DNA of 5,683 nucleotides from Chloroflexota bacterium (GTDB lineage: Bacteria > Chloroflexota > Anaerolineae > B4-G1 > SLSP01): assembly GCA_012798275.1 (NCBI GenBank), contig JAAZNO010000513.1, forward strand, positions 1-5,683, read 5' to 3'. The notes under the pieces are model-generated. The model was not told the DNA's origin, made no database searches, and saw nothing but the letters and a program-made list of their open reading frames with translations. A program made the translations under genes and the position numbers. Shown here in pieces: positions 1-5,683 of the stretch (position 1 is its first letter; each line of letters opens with the position of its first letter).

Positions 1-15
1 CCGTGACATTTTGGA

Positions 16-1158
16 TTAGCGTGCGCATGGGACGCTCCCCGGCGCGCCGGGCTCGCGCCGCCCTTCGATGGCCCCCAGCAGCGCCGTGAAGGCGTCGGCG
101 AAGGCGGCGACGCCCTCTTCTTCCAGCTGGCGGGTCACCTCCGCCATCGAAATTCCCAGAGCTTCCAGGTCTGCCAGCGTCTGCCGTGCGCCCTCCAGGT
201 CTTCCTCCAGGCTCAGGCGCACCCGCCCGTGATCGAGGAAGGCGGCCAGCGTCTGCGGCGGCATGGTGTTGACGGTGTGCGGGCCGATGAGCTCTTCCAC
301 GTACATCACATCGCGGTAGGCGGGATTTTTGGTGCTCGTCGAGGCCCACAGGGGACGTTGCAGCCGCGCTCCGTGCGCCGCCAGCGCCCGGAACCGTTCC
401 GCGCTGCAGACCTCCTTGAAGGCGGCATAGGCCAGTTTGGCGTTGGCGATGGCGGCCTTGCCGGGCAACGTCCGCGCTTGCTCCGCGGCCGGTCCCCCGG
501 CCTGCAGGAGGCGTTGCAGGCGGGCGTCCACGTTCGTATCCACCCGCGAGACAAAAAACGAGGCCACCGACGCCAGCGGGTGGAGCGGGAGGCCCGCCGC
601 TGCCCGCCGTTCCAGCCCCGTCAGATAGGCGTCCAGCACCTCGCGGTAGCGTTCGAGCGCGAAGATCAGCGTCACGTTGACGTTAACCCCTGCCACGAGC
701 GCCTCGGTGATCGCGGGCAGCCCCGCCTTCGTCGCCGGAATCTTGATCATCAGGTTGGGACGGGCCACGCGCTGCCAGAGTTCTTGGGCCTGTGCGAGGG
801 TGCCGGCGGCGTCGTACGCCAGGGCCGGGCTCACCTCCAGGCTCACGTAGCCATCGCCGCCGTCGCTTTGCTGATACAGCGGCATGAACAGGTCGGCAGC
901 CTGCTGAATGTCTTCGATGGCCAGGCGGAAGAAGATCTCCTCGGCGCTCAGCCCCGCCTCCAGCAGCGGCAGCAGGTCGGCGTCGTAGTCGTGCGATTTG
1001 GTGATTGCGTTCATGAAGATGGTGGGGTTGGAGGTGACGCCGCGGATTTCCCCGCGCGCGATCATCCCCGCCAGTTCGCCATTGCGCAGCAGGCCGCGCT
1101 GGATGTTGTCATACCAGACCGATTGTCCAACTTCCAGAAGTTGTAGCGTAGTGTTCAT
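16..1158 (-). CDS. tal: transaldolase (long, stand-alone form)
   Basis: Cytosolic transaldolase moves a dihydroxyacetone unit from sedoheptulose 7-phosphate to glyceraldehyde 3-phosphate, giving erythrose 4-phosphate and fructose 6-phosphate. The 380-residue product has the hallmarks of the long transaldolase family found in actinobacteria, cyanobacteria and related groups: VWYDNIQR with the probable catalytic Asp17, GVTSNPTIF at 40-48, SLEVSP with Glu108, NLMIKIPAT at 135-143 with the Schiff-base Lys139, the NVNVTLIF strand at 159-166, SVASFFVSRVDTNVD at 197-211, and RPLWASTSTKNP at 268-279. These residues match the Asp/Glu/Lys catalytic set of E. coli TalB. The ATG at 1156-1158 is chosen because it lies 9 bp after the tkt stop, with GAGG spaced 7 nt before it. 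The protein ends after a short Gly/Pro/Arg-rich tail from about residue 366 and is not fused to phosphoglucose isomerase, as some bacterial transaldolases are. No disruption is seen. Confidence 0.97.
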   Translation of the reverse strand: MNTTLQLLEVGQSVWYDNIQRGLLRNGELAGMIARGEIRGVTSNPTIFMNAITKSHDYDADLLPLLEAGLSAEEIFFRLAIEDIQQAADLFMPLYQQSDGGDGYVSLEVSPALAYDAAGTLAQAQELWQRVARPNLMIKIPATKAGLPAITEALVAGVNVNVTLIFALERYREVLDAYLTGLERRAAAGLPLHPLASVASFFVSRVDTNVDARLQRLLQAGGPAAEQARTLPGKAAIANAKLAYAAFKEVCSAERFRALAAHGARLQRPLWASTSTKNPAYRDVMYVEELIGPHTVNTMPPQTLAAFLDHGRVRLSLEEDLEGARQTLADLEALGISMAEVTRQLEEEGVAAFADAFTALLGAIEGRREPGAPGSVPCAR

Positions 1159-1165
1159 GGGATGG

Positions 1166-1169
1166 CCTC
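1166..1169 (-). promoter_or_regulatory. ribosome binding site of tal, overlapping the tkt stop
   Basis: On the minus strand the tkt stop codon TGA (1168-1170) runs directly into GG, giving TGAGG followed by 7 nt and then the tal ATG. The Shine-Dalgarno core GAGG therefore overlaps the tkt stop. A ribosome finishing tkt would release on top of the tal initiation site, which suggests translational coupling of the two enzymes (inference from spacing). Confidence 0.7.
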
Positions 1170-3180
1170 ATTGCTGCTTAAGCAGTTCCAACGCCACCGC
1201 TTCGACGTGCGCGGCTGAGAAGCCCAGCTGCTCGAAGATCACTGCGGCGGGGGCGGAGGCGCCGAAGCGATCCAGCCCCACGATGCGCCCCTCCAGCCCT
1301 ACCCAGCGCTGCCAGCCCTGCGTCACTCCCGCTTCCACCGCCACCCGTCGGCGCAAATCCGGCGGGAGGACGGCCGCTTGATAGGCGGCCTCCTGTTCGG
1401 CGAACAGCTCCCAGCTGGGGAAAGAGACCAGGCGGACGGCGAGACCCCGTTCCGCCAGACGCTTGCCGGCCTCCACGATCAGGCTGACCTCCGAGCCGCT
1501 CGCCATGAGGAGCAGCTGCGGGCGTCCCTGCCCCAGGTCCGCCAGCACATACGCGCCGCGCCGGACGCCTTCCGCCGGGGCGTAGGCCGTCCGATCCAGC
1601 GTGGGGAGATTCTGGCGCGTCAACACCAGGGCCGTGGGGCGCCGGCGATTCTCGATGGCGATGCGCCACGCCTCGCGCACCTCGTTGGCGTCCGCCGGGC
1701 GCAGCGTGATGAGGTTGGGGATGGCGCGCAGGGCGGCGAGGTGTTCGACCGGTTGATGGGTGGGGCCGTCCTCGCCGACGCCGATGCTGTCGTGCGTGAA
1801 GACCCAGATCGAGCCGAGATGAGAGAGCGCCGCGATGCGCAGCGGCGGACGCATGTAATCGGAGAAGACCATGAAGGTGGCACCGAAGGGAATCACGCCG
1901 CCGTGATAGGCCATCCCGTTGACCACGGCGCCCATCCCGTGCTCCCGCACGCCGAAGTGCAGATTGCGTCCGGCGCGCTCCCCGGCGGAGAAGGCCGGGT
2001 AGGCGTTCATCCAGGTGTTCGTCGAGGGAGCCAGGTCCGCCGAACCGCCTAGCACTTCCGGCAGGACCTCTGCCAGGGCGTTGAGCACCTTGCCGGAGGA
2101 GGCCCGCGTCGCCATGCCTTTGGGGTCGGCAGGGAACACCGGCAGCGCGGCTTCCCATCCGGCGGGCAATTCCCCCGCCAGGCGCCGCTGCAGCTCCGCC
2201 GCAAGGTCAGGATAATCCGCCGCGTAGGCGGCCATCTCCTGCTGCCATTCCAGCTCCAGCTGCGCGCCGCGGACCTGCGCCTGTCGGAAGAAGGTCAGCG
2301 CTGCGTCGGGAATGTAGAAGCGCGGCTCCCTGGGCCAGCCCAGGGCGTCTTTTGCGCCGTCGAGTTCGGCCTGCCCGGGCGGTTCGCCGTGCGCCTTGGC
2401 GGTGCCGGCACGCGTGGGCAGCCCGTAGCCGATGACAGTGCGGACCATGATCAGCGAGGGGCGCGGATCTTGCTTAGCGGCCTCGATCGCGCGGTCAATC
2501 GCCGCCACATCCAGCCCATCCTCCACCCGCTGCACGTGCCAGCCGTAAGCCTCGAAGCGCTTGCCGCGATCCTCCGTAAAGGCGAGGTCGGTCGAGCCTT
2601 CGATGGAGATGCGGTTGTCGTCGTAGAGATAGATGAGTTTGCCCAGCCGCAGGTGTCCGGCGAGCGAGGCGGCTTCCGCCGTCACCCCTTCCATCAGGTC
2701 GCCGTCGGTGACGATGGCGTAGATGGTGTGATCAATCACGGTGTGGCCGGGCCGATTGAACCGCTGCGCCAGGTGAGCCTCGGCGATGGCCATGCCGACA
2801 CCGTTGGCAAAGCCCTGTCCCAGCGGCCCGGTCGTTGTCTCGACGCCGGGGGTCAGCCCGTACTCTGGATGGCCGGGGGTCAGGCTACCCCATTGCCGGA
2901 AGCGCTGGAGTTCCTCCAATGGCAGCGCGTAGCCGGTGAGGTGGAGCAGGGAGTACAGGAGCATCGAGCCGTGCCCGCCGGAGAGGATGAAGCGGTCGCG
3001 GTTGGGCCAGGCGGGATGGGCCGGATTGTGGCGCAAATGGTGCGCCCAGATGGCGTAGGCCAGCGGCGCTGCGCCCATCGGCAGGCCCGGATGGCCGGAA
3101 TTGGCCTGCTGCACGGCATCCGCCGAAAGAAAACGGAGAGTGTTGATACACAAGTCTTGAAGGGGCTTGTCTTCTTGCAT
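1168..3180 (-). CDS. tkt: transketolase
   Basis: Thiamine-diphosphate and divalent-metal dependent cytosolic enzyme that moves two-carbon ketol units between pentose, heptulose and hexose phosphates; it links pentose phosphates to glycolysis. From the ATG at 3178-3180 the product is 670 residues, the usual bacterial length (E. coli TktA 663). Visible family residues are His30 in SGHPG, His70 in SGGHGSM, GPLGQG at 118-123, the ThDP motif from TDGDLMEG (158-165) to Asn189, His265 in KAHGEP, Arg359 and Ser386 (phosphate contacts), catalytic Glu413 in [17 protein letters not shown] at 470-480 with Asp471 and His475, and Arg522 in TRQNLP. The order is the N-terminal PP domain, the central Pyr domain and the C-terminal domain. 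The frame also opens at a TTG at 3208-3210, ten codons upstream, but only the ATG has a well-placed Shine-Dalgarno (TGAGG, 5 nt spacer). The gene sits 58 bp after gnd and 9 bp before tal, probably in one operon. Confidence 0.98.
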   Translation of the reverse strand: MQEDKPLQDLCINTLRFLSADAVQQANSGHPGLPMGAAPLAYAIWAHHLRHNPAHPAWPNRDRFILSGGHGSMLLYSLLHLTGYALPLEELQRFRQWGSLTPGHPEYGLTPGVETTTGPLGQGFANGVGMAIAEAHLAQRFNRPGHTVIDHTIYAIVTDGDLMEGVTAEAASLAGHLRLGKLIYLYDDNRISIEGSTDLAFTEDRGKRFEAYGWHVQRVEDGLDVAAIDRAIEAAKQDPRPSLIMVRTVIGYGLPTRAGTAKAHGEPPGQAELDGAKDALGWPREPRFYIPDAALTFFRQAQVRGAQLELEWQQEMAAYAADYPDLAAELQRRLAGELPAGWEAALPVFPADPKGMATRASSGKVLNALAEVLPEVLGGSADLAPSTNTWMNAYPAFSAGERAGRNLHFGVREHGMGAVVNGMAYHGGVIPFGATFMVFSDYMRPPLRIAALSHLGSIWVFTHDSIGVGEDGPTHQPVEHLAALRAIPNLITLRPADANEVREAWRIAIENRRRPTALVLTRQNLPTLDRTAYAPAEGVRRGAYVLADLGQGRPQLLLMASGSEVSLIVEAGKRLAERGLAVRLVSFPSWELFAEQEAAYQAAVLPPDLRRRVAVEAGVTQGWQRWVGLEGRIVGLDRFGASAPAAVIFEQLGFSAAHVEAVALELLKQQ

Positions 3181-3185
3181 GATTG

Positions 3186-3190
3186 CCTCA
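3186..3190 (-). promoter_or_regulatory. ribosome binding site deciding the tkt start
   Basis: The minus strand reads TGAGG followed by CAATC and then ATG at 3180. The 5-nt spacer is within the normal range. The upstream in-frame TTG at 3208-3210 has no comparable purine-rich stretch before it and lies inside an inverted repeat, so the ATG at 3180 is preferred. Confidence 0.7.
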
Positions 3191-3205
3191 CTTGACCATA
3201 GAATA

Positions 3206-3222
3206 TGCAATAATAGATTGCA
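3206..3222. repeat. 6-bp perfect inverted repeat in the gnd-tkt gap
   Basis: TGCAAT, a 5-nt loop and ATTGCA form a perfect 6-bp hairpin in the 58-bp gnd-tkt spacer, which is more AT-rich than the flanking genes. It has no following T run on the minus strand, so it is not a convincing intrinsic terminator. It could be an mRNA stability or processing stem, or chance. Confidence 0.35.
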
Positions 3223-3238
3223 GCATCATTGGCGCCAC

Positions 3239-4627
3239 TCATTCCCATGCCGTGTGGAAAACGCCCTCACGATCCACACGCCGGTAGGTGTGCGCCCCAA
3301 AGTAGTCCCGCTGCGCCTGCGTGAGGTTGGCGGGTAGAACCTCCGAGCGGTAGGCGTCGAAGTAGGCCAGCGACGCGCTGACGGCCAGCATCGGGATGCC
3401 CAATCCCACCGCCGTCTGGAGGGTCTCGCGCCAGGCGGATTCGCGGCTCAGCGTCGCCTGCGTGAAGGTCGCGTCGAGCAGCAGATTGGGCAGATCGGGG
3501 GCGCGGCGGTAGGCGTGCGTGATGTCGCTCAGTAGCGCGGCGCGGATGATGCAGCCCGCGCGCCACACCGGCACGATCCGTGCGATTTCCAGTCCCCAGC
3601 CGTATTCCTGCGACGCCATCCGCAACAGACTCAATCCCTGCGCGTAGGAGGTGATCTTGCTGGCGTAGAGGGCCTGCTCCGCGATGGCGATCAGCCGATC
3701 GGCGTCGCCGGCAAACCGTCCCGCGCGCCCCAGCACCTTCGCGGCGTTCACGCGCTCGGCCTTGAGCGCCGAGATCAGCCGGCTTTCCACCGCCGCGTTG
3801 AGCGTGGGGATGGGGGCGCCGATGTCGAACGCTGTCTGGCTGGCCCACTTGCCGGTGCCTTTCTGCGCCGCCTCGTCCAGGATCACCTCGACCAGCGCTT
3901 TGCCGGTCTCTTCATCCACCCGCTCCAGGATGCGGGCGGTGATTTCGATGAGATAGGAGCGCAGCTCGCGCGTGTTCCAGGCGGCGAAGATGGCGGCCAG
4001 CTCTGCGTTGGGGATCCCGGCGCCGCGATGCAGCAGGTCGTAGACCTCGGCGATCAGCTGCATGTCGCCGTATTCGATGGCGTTGTGCACCATCTTGACG
4101 TAGTGGCCCGCCCCGCCGGCTCCCATCCATGCGACGCAGGGCGCGTCGTCCTCGGCCCGCGCGGCGATCGCCTCGAACATTTCCCTGACGCGCGGCCAGG
4201 CCTCGACGGAGCCGCCGGGCATTAAGCTCGGGCCCCAGAGAGCGCCGCTCTCGCCGCCGGAGACTCCCGTCCCGATGAAGTGAATGCCCGCCGCGGCAAG
4301 CTCCCGCGCGCGGCGTTCGGTATCCGCAAAGTGAGAATTGCCGCCGTCAATGATCAGATCGCCGCGCTGCAGAAGGGGCTTCAGCGCAGCGATGGCGTCG
4401 TCCACTGGCGCGCCGGCGGGCACCATGAGGAAGAGCGTGCGCGGCGGCGTGAGCGCGTCCACTAGCGCCTCCTGGGAGGCGGCGATGGCTACCGGGAAAT
4501 CAGCGGGCAATTTGGGGGCCGGATCATAGCCGATGGGGGGATAGCCGTGTCGCGCAAAGTTCTGCGCCAGGCTCCGTCCCATCACCCCCAAACCGAGAAT
4601 TCCCAAAGCGTAGGGTGTTCCTTCCAT
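3239..4627 (-). CDS. gnd: 6-phosphogluconate dehydrogenase, decarboxylating, probably NAD-preferring
   Basis: Converts 6-phosphogluconate to ribulose 5-phosphate and CO2 with reduction of a nicotinamide cofactor. At 462 residues it is the long, dimeric-type enzyme. The N-terminal Rossmann domain carries GLGVMG at 12-17, MVPAGAPVD at 68-76 and DGGNSHF at 94-100. Substrate and catalytic motifs follow: GVSGGESGALWGPSLMPGG at 121-139, HYVKMVHNAIEYGDMQ at 175-190 with the catalytic pair Lys178 and Glu185, KGTGKW at 256-261, Arg283, and the C-terminal RDYFGAHTYRR at 440-450 with Arg440 and His446, which in the sheep enzyme reach into the partner's active site. The cofactor loop is unusual: the position of the NADP-phosphate-binding Asn-Arg-Thr of the sheep enzyme holds Asp35-Pro36-Ala37, which predicts NAD+ use. 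The ATG at 4625-4627 is supported by GGGAGG with a 6-nt spacer. It appears to be the first gene of the gnd-tkt-tal run. Confidence 0.97.
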   Translation of the reverse strand: MEGTPYALGILGLGVMGRSLAQNFARHGYPPIGYDPAPKLPADFPVAIAASQEALVDALTPPRTLFLMVPAGAPVDDAIAALKPLLQRGDLIIDGGNSHFADTERRARELAAAGIHFIGTGVSGGESGALWGPSLMPGGSVEAWPRVREMFEAIAARAEDDAPCVAWMGAGGAGHYVKMVHNAIEYGDMQLIAEVYDLLHRGAGIPNAELAAIFAAWNTRELRSYLIEITARILERVDEETGKALVEVILDEAAQKGTGKWASQTAFDIGAPIPTLNAAVESRLISALKAERVNAAKVLGRAGRFAGDADRLIAIAEQALYASKITSYAQGLSLLRMASQEYGWGLEIARIVPVWRAGCIIRAALLSDITHAYRRAPDLPNLLLDATFTQATLSRESAWRETLQTAVGLGIPMLAVSASLAYFDAYRSEVLPANLTQAQRDYFGAHTYRRVDREGVFHTAWE

Positions 4628-4633
4628 AAATTT

Positions 4634-4639
4634 CCTCCC
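4634..4639 (-). promoter_or_regulatory. strong ribosome binding site of gnd
   Basis: The minus strand reads GGGAGG, then AAATTT, then the ATG of gnd. This is the strongest Shine-Dalgarno in the window, with an A/T-only spacer, and it fixes the gnd start. It sits directly after a predicted leader hairpin, whose nearest stem base is at 4640. Confidence 0.8.
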
Positions 4640-4671
4640 GTGAGTTGTCGTCGTCGCTGCTCACGACTCAC
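4640..4671 (-). promoter_or_regulatory. leader hairpin immediately upstream of the gnd ribosome binding site
   Basis: On the minus strand GTGAG (4671-4667) pairs with CTCAC (4644-4640), and TCGT (4666-4663) pairs with ACGA (4651-4648). This leaves a 3-nt bulge (4647-4645) and an 11-nt loop. The stem of nine pairs abuts the GGGAGG site. It could hold that site open, act as an mRNA 5'-end stabiliser or bind a regulator. The pairing is read directly from sequence; any function is inferred. Confidence 0.35.
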
Positions 4672-4723
4672 CCGGTAACTGTTCAGCCATTGACTAAAGA
4701 ACATAAGATTTCCTGGCGACTGG

Positions 4724-4748
4724 AGAAAATCCCGTTGATTACCGGATT
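4724..4748 (-). terminator. weak candidate intrinsic terminator after the LarA-like gene
   Basis: Five bases after the LarA-like stop codon, the minus strand has AATCCGGT, a 5-nt loop AATCA, then ACGGGATT, followed by TTCT. The arms pair at 7 of 8 positions with one G-G mismatch, and the last stem bases merge into a short T tract. The stem is short and the T run interrupted, so termination would be partial at best, allowing read-through into gnd. Confidence 0.35.
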
Positions 4749-4753
4749 ATTTT

Positions 4754-5683
4754 TTAAAACTTCATCAGGCGATAGAGCACCTCGCCCGCCCGGGGCACAT
4801 ACAGTATCCCCTCGTCCTCACGGTTCTGCCAGGCGGTGACGTCAATGCTTGCCGGATCGAGATAGCCCAGGTTCAGACGAGCGCATTCCCCGGCGGAGAT
4901 CTTGCTCGCCAGGGTGACTTTGACGTTGGGCTTTTCGACGCCGTTCTCCATCACGCCGGAGCCGCGGACGTGCGTGCTGTGGGCGAGTACTCCCAGCGGG
5001 ATGTGCTTGAAGCGGTCCCAATCTTGCAGAAAATAGGGCAGGATGTGATAGCCGATTTCGTAGATGTAGCGCCCGTGGACGTAGCTGACCACCTCCAGAT
5101 GCGGCGCGTAGATGATGACCTCTCCGCCGCTGGCCACCGCTGGCTCCAGCTTGTACATCGCTTTGGCCGCCGTCCACAGCTCCTCATACATCGTCGGCGC
5201 GCAGGAAAGCACCCGCTGATAGGGCGTGGCGCACCAGATGACGTTGTGCCGGGCGGAAAGGTCGGCGGCCAGGCTCCACGCCTCGAACAGGTCGCCCACG
5301 AAGACGCTGACCAGGTCGTGCCCGGCGACGACCAGCGCCGCGAGCGTCACCGGCGTCGGCAGGCGGCGCACCGCCGCGTGAATCATCGCCCGCACCGGCG
5401 TCTCCTTGATGCCGATGGTCCCCACCACTTGCGCCAGCGCGCCCAGCCAGTGCGTGGCATTGATCATCTCGGGGCCGGAGATGCCGGGGAAGAGATATTT
5501 CGCGCCGCCGGAGAAGCCTACCACCTCGTGGGGGAAAGTCGGCCCGAGGATGAGCAGGTGATCGTAGTCGAGCGCCGCCTTGTTGATGCGGATTTCCACC
5601 TCATCCGGCAAGGAGGGATGCCAGTTCGCGCCCGCCAGCTGCTGGATTTCGTCCTGCGCCATCACGCCCAGCGTGGTCAGCGC
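4754..5683 (-). CDS. LarA-like nickel-pincer-type racemase/epimerase, C-terminal part (N-terminus beyond the right edge)
   Basis: The frame is open to the right edge and ends at TAA (4754-4756), so about 309 residues are visible and the N-terminus is missing. Numbering from the GTG codon at 5663-5665, residues 42-72 carry the core motif of the lactate racemase (LarA, DUF2088) family: PH at 45-46, GFSGGAK at 50-56, PGISG at 60-64 and THW at 71-73. His46, Lys56 and His72 are spaced 10 and 16 apart, exactly like His174, Lys184 and His200 of Lactobacillus plantarum LarA; there Lys184 holds the nickel-pincer nucleotide covalently and His200 binds nickel. About 247 residues follow the Lys, close to LarA's 240, so some 120 residues should lie outside the window. 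The C-terminal half has GGEVIIYAPHLEVVSY at 180-195, LAHSTHVRGSG at 227-237 and GYLDPASID at 267-275. The family racemises or epimerises 2-hydroxyacids. The substrate is unknown; the neighbouring gnd makes a sugar acid plausible. The internal GTG/ATG codons near 5660-5665 are not believed to be the real start. Confidence 0.85.
   Translation of the reverse strand, partial: ALTTLGVMAQDEIQQLAGANWHPSLPDEVEIRINKAALDYDHLLILGPTFPHEVVGFSGGAKYLFPGISGPEMINATHWLGALAQVVGTIGIKETPVRAMIHAAVRRLPTPVTLAALVVAGHDLVSVFVGDLFEAWSLAADLSARHNVIWCATPYQRVLSCAPTMYEELWTAAKAMYKLEPAVASGGEVIIYAPHLEVVSYVHGRYIYEIGYHILPYFLQDWDRFKHIPLGVLAHSTHVRGSGVMENGVEKPNVKVTLASKISAGECARLNLGYLDPASIDVTAWQNREDEGILYVPRAGEVLYRLMKF

Larger units (their letters stand above)
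4628..4753 (-). other. 126-bp intergenic region between the LarA-like gene and gnd
   Basis: This is the only sizeable gap in the window, and most of it (4680-4753) is clearly more AT-rich than the genes. It contains a weak terminator-like hairpin at its upstream end, the gnd leader hairpin and the gnd ribosome binding site. I looked for a sigma-70-type promoter. The best -10-like hexamer on the minus strand is TATGTT at 4700-4705, but there is no good -35 partner 16-18 nt upstream, so no promoter is called. The size and composition still make it the likeliest place for a gnd-tkt-tal promoter. Confidence 0.5.

Noticed and set aside
229..1146. 305-codon open frame on the plus strand across the transaldolase gene
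   Set aside because: It lies opposite a clearly conserved gene. The translation is Arg/Gln/Gly-rich and matches no family I recognise; long antisense frames are expected in GC-rich coding DNA.
1178..2158. 326-codon open frame on the minus strand in another frame of transketolase
   Set aside because: The translation is low-complexity Arg/Gly/Ala-rich, a typical GC-rich frame shadow, while the transketolase frame carries every catalytic motif.
2389..3195. 268-codon open frame on the plus strand opposite transketolase
   Set aside because: It overlaps the conserved N-terminal domain of transketolase and has no family-like motif.
3181..3210. Longer transketolase start at TTG 3208-3210
   Set aside because: The ten extra residues are not family-like, the TTG has no ribosome binding site, and the ATG at 3180 has TGAGG with a 5-nt spacer.
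4661..4690. Nine-codon upstream ORF in the gnd leader (MAEQLPGES then TGA), ending inside the leader hairpin
   Set aside because: There is no Shine-Dalgarno before its ATG and no run of a regulatory amino acid such as attenuation leaders show. A frame this short is expected by chance.
4700..4728. Possible sigma-70 promoter for gnd with TATGTT as -10
   Set aside because: The -10 matches only 4 of 6 consensus bases and the hexamer at the correct distance for -35 (TTTCTC) matches poorly, so it is not called.
4645..4839. 64-codon plus-strand open frame spanning the intergenic region and the end of the LarA-like gene
   Set aside because: It overlaps the conserved C-terminus of the LarA-like protein on the other strand, and the peptide has no recognisable domain.

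Overview
The window is a compact, GC-rich (roughly 60-65% by eye) bacterial chromosomal segment with four genes, all on the minus strand, so transcription runs from right to left. In transcription order they are: the C-terminal part of a LarA-like, nickel-pincer-nucleotide-type racemase/epimerase (4754 to the right edge, N-terminus outside the window); a full-length 6-phosphogluconate dehydrogenase (3239-4627); a full-length transketolase (1168-3180); and a full-length transaldolase (16-1158). I see no RNA genes, insertion sequences, CRISPR arrays or phage genes.

The last three genes form a pentose phosphate module. 6-phosphogluconate dehydrogenase oxidatively decarboxylates 6-phosphogluconate to ribulose 5-phosphate. 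Transketolase and transaldolase then rearrange pentose phosphates into fructose 6-phosphate and glyceraldehyde 3-phosphate. Gaps are 58 bp (gnd to tkt) and 9 bp (tkt to tal), each downstream start has a GAGG-type ribosome binding site, and the set is very probably one operon. Glucose-6-phosphate dehydrogenase, lactonase, ribulose-phosphate epimerase and ribose-phosphate isomerase are not in the window. The LarA-like gene is separated from gnd by 126 bp of more AT-rich DNA that holds a weak terminator-like hairpin and a leader hairpin next to the gnd ribosome binding site. It may therefore be a separate transcription unit or only loosely coupled.

Two points deserve a second look. First, the dehydrogenase has Asp-Pro-Ala where NADP-dependent relatives have the 2'-phosphate-binding Asn-Arg-Ser/Thr, which predicts NAD+ preference. 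Second, a LarA-type 2-hydroxyacid racemase/epimerase sits beside a sugar-acid dehydrogenase, which makes an aldonate-type hydroxyacid a reasonable substrate guess. Otherwise this is ordinary central metabolism.

The host is a bacterium. The long-form transaldolase, the GC content and the style of the LarA-like protein would fit Chloroflexota or a similar lineage, but this is an impression from protein style, not a demonstrated placement.
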